Assembly (NCBI RefSeq): GCF_026343335.1
Contig: NZ_JAPELX010000001.1
Location: 5,518,001 to 5,582,000 of the forward strand
Reading direction: 5' to 3'
DNA length: 64,000 bases
Source of the DNA: Streptomyces sp. NBC_00078
GTDB taxonomy: Bacteria > Actinomycetota > Actinomycetes > Streptomycetales > Streptomycetaceae
Position 1 is the first letter of the stretch. Each line of letters starts with the position of its first letter. The notes under the pieces were generated by a model, which made no database searches, was not told the origin of the DNA, and saw only the letters and a list, made by a program, of their open reading frames with translations. Positions 56,559 to 64,000 of the stretch are shown here, piece by piece. The position numbers and the translations under genes were made by a program.

Positions 56559-56810
56559 CATCGAGGACGATCCTGCGCGCGTAATCGCGAGGTGAAGATC
56601 ACACGCGAGAGGCGACGGCCTTCGGCCTCAGCGTGAGCCACAGCTCGGATGGCATGCATTTCGGAATAATGTGATGAGTCGTGCTTAATGTCGTCTGATG
56701 CGGGTATTCAGCCTGTTCGTCCCCCGTCTCTTCGGTGGAACCGGGAAGATCGTCGGCCGGATACTGCTTCGGCGTGGTTTGCGCAGGCCCGCGGGCGCGG
56801 CCCAGTTGTT

Positions 56811-56839
56811 TTGACCGCAGCGAATGAGGTAGGTACGCT
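56811..56839 (+). promoter_or_regulatory. str operon promoter
   Basis: TTGACC (56811-56816) and TACGCT (56834-56839) with the ideal 17-base spacer. The transcript would have a leader of about 185 bases before rpsL. Confidence 0.7.
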
Positions 56840-56955
56840 CAGACCTTGTGCCTGGGGTGTGCCCTGGCTCTCGTGCGTGCCTTCAACCGCATAGCGAGCC
56901 GTAACTGGTCACCGTAATCTGTGCTCTTTTGCCTCGCGGCGGGAGTCCGCCGATT

Positions 56956-56980
56956 CGACACACCCGACCGCGTGGGTCGG
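56956..56980 (+). promoter_or_regulatory. Leader element shared with the S10 operon
   Basis: The 25 bases here are identical to 63353-63377 before rpsJ. They contain CCGACC-GCGTG-GGTCGG, a six-pair hairpin, and lie 50 bases before the rpsL start. A common ribosomal-protein-operon control element is possible. Confidence 0.6.
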
Positions 56981-57030
56981 CGACGTTCCAGGTTAGCTTC
57001 ACCTATCGGCACACAGAAACCGGAGAAGTA

Positions 57031-57402
57031 GTGCCTACGATCCAGCAGCTGGTCCGTAAGGGCCGGCAGGACAAGGTCGAGAAGAACAAGACGCCCGCAC
57101 TCGAGGGTTCGCCTCAGCGTCGTGGCGTCTGCACGCGTGTGTTCACGACCACCCCGAAGAAGCCGAACTCGGCCCTGCGTAAGGTCGCGCGTGTGCGTCT
57201 GACCAGCGGGATCGAGGTCACTGCTTACATTCCGGGTGAGGGACACAACCTGCAGGAGCACTCCATCGTGCTCGTGCGTGGCGGTCGTGTGAAGGACCTG
57301 CCCGGTGTTCGCTACAAGATCATCCGTGGTTCGCTCGACACCCAGGGTGTCAAGAACCGCAAGCAGGCCCGCAGCCGCTACGGCGCCAAGAAGGAGAAGT
57401 AG
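57031..57402 (+). CDS. rpsL: Ribosomal protein S12
   Basis: A 123-residue decoding-site protein. TTPKKPNSALRKVARVRL carries the wild-type Lys43, and GGRVKDLPGVRYKI the wild-type Lys88 region, so no streptomycin-resistance change is seen. GTG at 57031 with GGAGAAG upstream; the frame opens earlier at 56929, inside the leader. First gene of the str operon. Confidence 0.98.
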   Translation: MPTIQQLVRKGRQDKVEKNKTPALEGSPQRRGVCTRVFTTTPKKPNSALRKVARVRLTSGIEVTAYIPGEGHNLQEHSIVLVRGGRVKDLPGVRYKIIRGSLDTQGVKNRKQARSRYGAKKEK

Positions 57403-57405
57403 AAA

Positions 57406-57876
57406 ATGCCTCGTAAGGGCCCCGCCCCGAAGCGCCCGGTCATCATCGACCCGGTCTACGGTTCTCCTCTTGTCACCTCCCTGATCAACAAGGTGCTGCT
57501 GAACGGCAAGCGCTCCACCGCCGAGCGCATCGTGTACGGCGCCATGGAGGGCCTGCGCGAGAAGACCAGCAACGACCCGGTCATCACGCTGAAGCGCGCG
57601 CTGGAGAACATCAAGCCGACCCTCGAGGTCAAGTCCCGCCGTGTCGGCGGTGCGACGTACCAGGTCCCGATCGAGGTCAAGCCCGGTCGCGCCAACACGC
57701 TCGCGCTGCGCTGGCTGGTCGGTTACTCCCGCGCGCGTCGCGAGAAGACCATGACCGAGCGTCTGCTCAACGAGCTCCTCGACGCCTCCAACGGCCTCGG
57801 TGCCGCTGTGAAGAAGCGCGAGGACACCCACAAGATGGCCGAGTCCAACAAGGCCTTCGCGCACTACCGCTGGTAG
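57406..57876 (+). CDS. rpsG: Ribosomal protein S7
   Basis: A 156-residue primary 16S-binding protein of the 30S head. Conserved parts are DPVYGSPLVTSLINKVLLNG, KPTLEVKSRRVGGATYQVP and the C-terminal KMAESNKAFAHYRW. It starts three bases after rpsL with AAGGAGAAG in the end of that gene. S7 is the translational repressor of the str operon in E. coli; whether this holds here is unknown. Confidence 0.98.
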   Translation: MPRKGPAPKRPVIIDPVYGSPLVTSLINKVLLNGKRSTAERIVYGAMEGLREKTSNDPVITLKRALENIKPTLEVKSRRVGGATYQVPIEVKPGRANTLALRWLVGYSRARREKTMTERLLNELLDASNGLGAAVKKREDTHKMAESNKAFAHYRW

Positions 57877-57915
57877 TCGCTACCCCCATCGAGACCGAGA
57901 GAAGACCGAAGCCTT

Positions 57916-60045
57916 ATGGCTACCACTTCACTTGACCTGGCCAAGGTCCGCAACATCGGGATCATGGCCCACATCGACGCGGGCAAGACGACCACCACCG
58001 AGCGGATCCTCTTCTACACCGGCGTCAGCTACAAGATCGGTGAAGTCCACGACGGCGCTGCCACCATGGACTGGATGGAGCAGGAGCAGGAGCGTGGCAT
58101 CACGATCACCTCTGCTGCCACCACCTGTCACTGGCCGCTTGAGGACGACGACTACACGATCAACATCATCGACACCCCCGGGCACGTCGACTTCACGGTC
58201 GAGGTGGAGCGTTCGCTCCGCGTGCTCGACGGTGCCGTCACGGTGTTCGACGGTGTCGCCGGTGTGGAGCCGCAGTCCGAGACGGTGTGGCGTCAGGCCG
58301 ACCGTTACGGCGTGCCGCGCATCTGCTTCGTGAACAAGCTGGACCGTACCGGCGCCGAGTTCCACCGCTGCGTGGACATGATCTCGGACCGCCTGGGCGC
58401 CGTGCCGCTCATCATGCAGCTGCCGATCGGCGCCGAGATGGACTTCAAGGGCGTTGTGGACCTGGTCCGCATGAAGGCGCTCGTGTGGTCCGCCGAGGCC
58501 GCCAAGGGCGAGATGTACGACGTCGTCGACATCCCGGCCACGCACGCCGAGGCCGCCGAGGAGTACCGCGGCAAGCTGGTCGAGGCCGTCGCGGAGAACG
58601 ACGACGAGATCATGGAGCTGTTCCTGGAGGGGCAGGAGCCCACCGAGGAGCAGCTGTACGCCGCGATCCGTCGCATCACCATCGCGTCCGGCAAGTCCGA
58701 CGGCGTCACGGTCACCCCGGTGTTCTGCGGCACCGCGTTCAAGAACAAGGGCGTCCAGCCCCTGCTCGACGCGGTCGTGCGCTACCTGCCGACCCCGCTC
58801 GACGTCGAGGCCATCGAGGGCCACGACGTCAAGGACGCCGAGCTCGTCGTCAAGCGCAAGCCGTCCGTGGACGAGCCCCTGTCCGCGCTCGCGTTCAAGA
58901 TCATGAGCGACCCGCACCTGGGCAAGCTCACCTTCGTCCGGGTCTACTCGGGCCGCCTGGAGACTGGCACCGCGGTGCTGAACTCCGTCAAGGGCAAGAA
59001 GGAGCGCATCGGCAAGATCTACCGTATGCACGCGAACAAGCGTGAGGAGATCGAGGCGGTGGGCGCCGGCGACATCGTCGCCGTGATGGGCCTGAAGCAG
59101 ACCACCACCGGTGAGACGCTGTGCGACGACAAGCAGCCGGTCATCCTGGAGTCCATGGACTTCCCGGCGCCGGTCATCCAGGTCGCGATCGAGCCCAAGT
59201 CCAAGGGTGACCAGGAGAAGCTGGGTGTCGCCATCCAGCGTCTCGCGGAGGAGGACCCCTCCTTCCACGTCCACTCGGACGAGGAGACGGGCCAGACCAT
59301 CCTGGGCGGTATGGGCGAGCTGCACCTCGAGGTGCTGGTCGACCGTATGAAGCGCGAGTTCCGCGTCGAGGCCAACGTTGGTAAGCCGCAGGTCGCGTAC
59401 CGTGAGACGATCCGTAAGACCGTCGAGCGCGTGGACTACACCCACAAGAAGCAGACCGGTGGTACCGGTCAGTTCGCCAAGGTGCAGATCGCGATCGAGC
59501 CCATCACCGAGGCCGACGGTCCGGCGTACGAGTTCGTGAACAAGGTGACCGGTGGCCGTATCCCGCGGGAGTACATCCCGTCGGTGGACGCCGGTGCGCA
59601 GGAGGCCATGCAGTTCGGCATCCTCGCGGGCTACGAGATGACCGGCGTCCGCGTGACGCTGATCGACGGTGGCTACCACGAGGTCGACTCCTCCGAGCTG
59701 GCCTTCAAGATCGCCGGTTCGCAGGCCTTCAAGGAGGCCGCGCGCAAGGCCAGCCCTGTGCTGCTCGAGCCGATGATGGCCGTCGAGGTCACCACGCCCG
59801 AGGACTACATGGGTGAGGTCATCGGCGACATCAACTCCCGCCGTGGCCAGATCCAGGCCATGGAGGAGCGGGCCGGTGCCCGCGTCGTGAAGGGCCTCGT
59901 GCCCCTCTCGGAGATGTTCGGTTACGTCGGCGACCTGCGCAGCAAGACGTCCGGCCGGGCCAGCTACTCCATGCAGTTCGACTCCTACGCCGAGGTTCCC
60001 CGGAACGTCGCCGAGGAGATCATCGCGAAGGCCAAGGGCGAGTAA
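57916..60045 (+). CDS. fusA: Elongation factor G
   Basis: A 709-residue translocase GTPase. G1 AHIDAGKTTTTERIL, G3 DTPGHVDF and G4 NKLDRTG are intact, with switch I EQERGITITSAATT. Domains II-V follow at normal spacing, and the C-terminal domain ends with RGQIQAMEER. ATG at 57916 after GAGAGAAG. It is the canonical EF-G position between rpsG and tuf. Confidence 0.98.
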   Translation: MATTSLDLAKVRNIGIMAHIDAGKTTTTERILFYTGVSYKIGEVHDGAATMDWMEQEQERGITITSAATTCHWPLEDDDYTINIIDTPGHVDFTVEVERSLRVLDGAVTVFDGVAGVEPQSETVWRQADRYGVPRICFVNKLDRTGAEFHRCVDMISDRLGAVPLIMQLPIGAEMDFKGVVDLVRMKALVWSAEAAKGEMYDVVDIPATHAEAAEEYRGKLVEAVAENDDEIMELFLEGQEPTEEQLYAAIRRITIASGKSDGVTVTPVFCGTAFKNKGVQPLLDAVVRYLPTPLDVEAIEGHDVKDAELVVKRKPSVDEPLSALAFKIMSDPHLGKLTFVRVYSGRLETGTAVLNSVKGKKERIGKIYRMHANKREEIEAVGAGDIVAVMGLKQTTTGETLCDDKQPVILESMDFPAPVIQVAIEPKSKGDQEKLGVAIQRLAEEDPSFHVHSDEETGQTILGGMGELHLEVLVDRMKREFRVEANVGKPQVAYRETIRKTVERVDYTHKKQTGGTGQFAKVQIAIEPITEADGPAYEFVNKVTGGRIPREYIPSVDAGAQEAMQFGILAGYEMTGVRVTLIDGGYHEVDSSELAFKIAGSQAFKEAARKASPVLLEPMMAVEVTTPEDYMGEVIGDINSRRGQIQAMEERAGARVVKGLVPLSEMFGYVGDLRSKTSGRASYSMQFDSYAEVPRNVAEEIIAKAKGE

Positions 60046-60216
60046 CGCACCGCGTTCAACGCACCGCGTTCACACGCCTTAGGCTTGACTCCGGAGCCTC
60101 GCGGGGCATTCCACCGCAACAGTGGAGGAAATGCCCCGGGGATCCGGGCCATCCAGCAAAGATCACCTGGCGCCGATGAGTAAGGCGTACCAGAACCACT
60201 CCACAGGAGGACCCCA

Positions 60217-61410
<1,194 letters not shown>

Positions 61411-61453
61411 GCTTGTTGACCTGACCTGGTAGCTCCATCGCGAGTTCCAGAAG

Positions 61454-61486
61454 GGGCCCGTACGACTTCGGTCGTACGGGCCCTTT
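61454..61486 (+). terminator. str operon terminator
   Basis: A 13-bp perfect stem (61454-61466 with 61471-61483) closed by a stable TTCG tetraloop and followed by TTT. Confidence 0.93.
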
Positions 61487-61685
61487 CGCTTGTCCTGCGC
61501 TCAACGGGGCGGACGGTCGCGCGGTGAAGTCTCGGCAAACCTTGCGGGACGGGTCGCGGGACTCGTCGTAGAGACTTGGGGCATTCACCCCACCGCTGCC
61601 CTGAATGCGCCCCTTTGTTATGTGTGGAGCGGTCGCGACGCCCTAGCGTGAAGGGCAGGAGCAGGCAGACAGGGGATGGTTCTTG

Positions 61686-62831
61686 GTGTCCACGTTGCTC
61701 GACCGGCCGACGCAACAACCGCGGACCGTACCGGTCCGCCGTCCGCCTGCCCCGCTCCCGCACCGTGACCCCCCGCGGCTGTACGCCGTCGACGGGCTCC
61801 GCCTCGTCGCCGCGCTGATGGTCGCCGTGCACCACTACGCCGGCAGCCGGCGCGTCGACCAGCCGCACAACGCCGTCTGGGGCCGGCCGGCCTCCGAGAT
61901 CATGCCGACGGTGTTCCACTTCGCCACCTACGGCTGGATCGGCGTCGAGGTCTTCTTCGTGATCAGCGGCTTCGTCATCTGCATGTCCTGCTGGGGGCGC
62001 ACCCCGCGGCAGTTCTTCGTATCCCGGGTGATCCGGCTCTACCCCGCTTACTGGTTCGCCATCGCCTTCACCACGGCCGTCGTGCTCGCGGTGCCGGGGG
62101 TCTGGGGCCGGCTGAAGCTGCGCGACGTACTCCTCAACCTCACGATGCTGCAGTCGGGTTCGGGCGTGGCGAGCGTCGACGGCGTCTACTGGACGCTCTG
62201 GTCGGAGCTGCGCTTCTACCTGCTCTTCATGATCGTGGTGGCCACCGGGCTGACGTACCGGAAGGTCGTGATCTTCTGCTGCGTGTGGGGTGCGGCCGCG
62301 ATGTTCGCCCCCGTCGCGAAGTTCCACCTCCTGACGCTGGCCGCCAACCCGGACGGAGCCTGGTTCTTCATCGCGGGCCTCGCCCTCTATCTGATGCACC
62401 GCTTCGGGCAGGACCTGTTGCTGTGGGGGATCCTCGCGATGGCGTGGCTGATGGGGCAGCGGCAGCTGGGGGTCAGGATCGACGACTTTGAGCATGTCTC
62501 CGGGTGGCGGGGGAGTGCGGCGCTCTTCACCGTGTTCCTGCTCGCTCTGGTCGCGATCGCCCTCGGCGCGACGGACCGCATCCGCTGGAAGTGGCTGGTC
62601 ACCGCCGGCAGCCTGACGTATCCGCTGTACCTGATCCACTACGTGGCAGGTACGGCGCTGATCAGCCGGCTCCACGACACCATGGACGCCCGGCTCCTGG
62701 TCGCCCTCGTGATCGCCGGCTTCCTGGTCCTGAGCCGGCTGGTGCACCGCTTCGTGGAGCGGCCCGCGGCGCGACAGCTGAAACGGGGCCTGGACACGTC
62801 GTTCGCGCGGCTGCGGAACGCGAGCGCGTAG
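61686..62831 (+). CDS. Acyltransferase-3 family membrane protein
   Basis: A 381-residue O-acyltransferase (OafA/YrhL-like) with about 10 helices. Family residues: LYAVDGLRLVAALMVAVHHY (catalytic His), WIGVEVFFVISGFVI, FFVSRVIRLYPAYWF and a late SLTYPLYLIHYVAG. It probably acetylates a surface glycan or a secreted small molecule. GTG at 61686 is preferred; TTG at 61683 would add one residue. It sits alone between tuf and the S10 operon. Confidence 0.87.
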   Translation: MSTLLDRPTQQPRTVPVRRPPAPLPHRDPPRLYAVDGLRLVAALMVAVHHYAGSRRVDQPHNAVWGRPASEIMPTVFHFATYGWIGVEVFFVISGFVICMSCWGRTPRQFFVSRVIRLYPAYWFAIAFTTAVVLAVPGVWGRLKLRDVLLNLTMLQSGSGVASVDGVYWTLWSELRFYLLFMIVVATGLTYRKVVIFCCVWGAAAMFAPVAKFHLLTLAANPDGAWFFIAGLALYLMHRFGQDLLLWGILAMAWLMGQRQLGVRIDDFEHVSGWRGSAALFTVFLLALVAIALGATDRIRWKWLVTAGSLTYPLYLIHYVAGTALISRLHDTMDARLLVALVIAGFLVLSRLVHRFVERPAARQLKRGLDTSFARLRNASA

Positions 62832-63028
62832 CGCTCCGGCCGGAGTGCCGCGGGGCGTCGCCGGCCCTCTACGGCATCGTCGTGGCCGGTGCGGCTCGCG
62901 CCGCCAGGGTCAGGACTACGGCGGTGGCCGTGAGGTGTGATCGTGGTGGGGGAGGCCCCGGTGGTCCGGGAGGCGGTTACGGCGTCTGCTGCGGGGAGGT
63001 GTGAGGGCCGTTCTTCGGGTGGTTGTGT

Positions 63029-63056
63029 TTGACCTACGTCACCCTGGGGGTATTGT
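63029..63056 (+). promoter_or_regulatory. S10 operon promoter candidate
   Basis: TTGACC (63029-63034) and TATTGT (63051-63056) with a 16-base spacer, at the left end of a long leader to rpsJ. Confidence 0.55.
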
Positions 63057-63352
63057 CTCCGGCTCGATTGGCCAGGTCCCTGGCCCATATGGCAGACTGT
63101 CGGAGTTGCTCGGTCGAGTGTTGATGCTGTGCGCCTCCCGCCGGGAGGACCGGAAGCGAGTCCCACAGTACTCGTCGCCCTAACTGCCGTAAGGCAGCGC
63201 TGGGGCGGACGTACGGGAATCTTCCGGGAAGTGTCAGTGCGGCGCCGGCCAGGCACCCGGTGGGCTTCTCCGCCCTCGGCTTGCGGTTCCGGAAGGGCCG
63301 TGCTTTCCCAGTAGGGATGTTCGAACAAGGGACATCTGTGTCGGTGAGAGCG

Positions 63353-63377
63353 CGACACACCCGACCGCGTGGGTCGG
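63353..63377 (+). promoter_or_regulatory. Leader element shared with the str operon
   Basis: Identical over 25 bases to 56956-56980. The CCGACC/GGTCGG hairpin is 60 bases before the rpsJ start. Confidence 0.6.
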
Positions 63378-63438
63378 AGAGAAGTGAACGGAACACCGGG
63401 TTCCGGAGCGTACGAAGAGACAGGACTACTGAGTAGCC

Positions 63439-63747
63439 ATGGCGGGACAGAAGATCCGCATCCGGCTCAAGGCCTACGACCACGAGGTCATCGATTCCTC
63501 GGCGAAGAAGATCGTCGAAACGGTGACGCGTACTGGTGCGTCGGTCGCGGGCCCGGTGCCGCTGCCCACTGAAAAGAACGTGTACTGCGTCATCAAGTCG
63601 CCGCACAAGTACAAGGACTCGCGCGAGCACTTCGAGATGCGCACGCACAAGCGCCTGATCGACATTCTCGACCCGACGCCCAAGACCGTTGACTCTCTGA
63701 TGCGACTCGACCTCCCGGCCGGTGTCGACATCGAGATCAAGCTCTGA
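63439..63747 (+). CDS. rpsJ: Ribosomal protein S10
   Basis: A 102-residue 30S protein and partner of NusB in antitermination. RIRLKAYDHEVIDSSAKKIV, GPVPLPTEKNVY and HFEMRTHKRLIDILDPTPKT are standard. ATG at 63439. First gene of the S10 operon; rplC follows after 17 bases. Confidence 0.98.
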   Translation: MAGQKIRIRLKAYDHEVIDSSAKKIVETVTRTGASVAGPVPLPTEKNVYCVIKSPHKYKDSREHFEMRTHKRLIDILDPTPKTVDSLMRLDLPAGVDIEIKL

Positions 63748-63764
63748 AGGCCGGTGATCTGAGA

Positions 63765-64000
63765 ATGGCTAAGCAGATCAAGGGCATCCTGGGCGAGAAG
63801 CTCGGCATGACGCAGGTGTGGGACGAGAACAACCGTGTTGTTCCGGTCACCGTCGTCAAGGCCAGCCCCAATGTCGTGACCCAGGTCCGCACGAACGACG
63901 TGGACGGCTACGAGTCGGTCCAGATCGCCTTCGGCGAGATCGACCCGCGCAAGGTGAACAAGCCCCTCAAGGGCCACTTCGCCAAGGCCGACGTCACGCC
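63765..64000 (+). CDS. rplC: Ribosomal protein L3, N-terminal part
   Basis: The first 78 residues of L3 (family about 210) before the right edge cuts the gene. KGILGEKLGMTQVWDENNRV and PVTVVKASPNVVTQVR are characteristic. ATG at 63765. Second gene of the S10 operon, as expected. Confidence 0.97.
   Translation, partial: MAKQIKGILGEKLGMTQVWDENNRVVPVTVVKASPNVVTQVRTNDVDGYESVQIAFGEIDPRKVNKPLKGHFAKADVT

Larger units (their letters stand above)
56559..57030. other. rpsL upstream region
   Basis: 472 bases without a protein gene. It includes a relatively AT-rich part (56640-56720), the rpsL promoter at 56811-56839 and a long leader with a 25-base element also found before rpsJ. Confidence 0.65.
62832..63438. 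other. S10 operon upstream region and leader
   Basis: 607 bases with no supported protein gene. It has a candidate promoter at 63029-63056, a CCTCCCG/CGGGAGG hairpin near 63132-63150, and a leader of about 380 bases that includes the element shared with rpsL. Short Gly-rich frames in 62832-63000 look like composition artefacts. Confidence 0.65.

Noticed and set aside
62504..63004. A Gly-rich small protein after the acyltransferase
   Set aside because: Most of the frame lies inside the acyltransferase gene, and the remainder is low-complexity DNA before the S10 promoter.

Overview
The window is high-GC chromosomal DNA from a Streptomyces-type actinomycete. Three things point there: the GC-rich third codon positions with many GTG and TTG starts; the TTG-started 1161-residue RpoB and 1299-residue RpoC; and a gene order that, as I recall it, follows the core of the Streptomyces coelicolor chromosome (second nuo cluster, tRNA and rpmG genes, murB, secE-nusG-rplKA-rplJL-rpoBC, str operon, S10 operon). 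It looks like stable core chromosome with patches of accessory genes. I see no CRISPR array, prophage or biosynthetic cluster.

Left part (1-10.2 kb): the start of a RarD-like permease; a divergent HxlR regulator and QorB-like oxidoreductase pair; two small hypothetical genes; the korAB genes for a 2-oxoacid:ferredoxin oxidoreductase; and a LuxR-type response regulator with two paralogous histidine kinases. Next (10.5-21.2 kb) comes a tightly overlapping operon for a partial complex I, in the order nuoA, B, C-like, H, I, J, K, L, M, N. It has no nuoD, E, F or G. Its NuoC-like protein has a roughly 400-residue repetitive, disordered tail. A ferredoxin-reducing enzyme beside a complex I without its NADH module suggests, as inference, ferredoxin-linked electron input.

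Middle part (21.4-40.3 kb): htpX, a YccF-like membrane protein, an SMI1/KNR4 protein, an APC permease, a GlsB-like protein, yajQ, tRNA-Tyr, a small oxidoreductase operon, an amidohydrolase with a Ser-rich N-terminus and apparently missing metal ligands, tRNA-Thr, tRNA-Met, rpmG and two MaoC-fold (HadA/HadB-like) genes. A TetR regulator and an MFS exporter follow, joined by twin 20-bp operators. An IS110-family element sits at the stop codon of the exporter, between that gene and its terminator. Then come murB, a divergent TetR/NmrA pair, adenosine deaminase and an aspartate aminotransferase.

Right part (40.6-64 kb): the transcription/translation core. tRNA-Trp, secE, nusG, rplK, rplA, two related lipoproteins (one looks internally deleted), an L10 leader with rplJ-rplL, rpoB-rpoC, a Crp/HEAT-repeat locus that looks like a deletion scar, a DUF1707 protein, rpsL-rpsG-fusA-tuf, an acyltransferase, and the start of the S10 operon (rpsJ, rplC). 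The leaders of rpsL and rpsJ share an identical 25-nt hairpin-forming element. Strong hairpin terminators mark most transcription unit ends.
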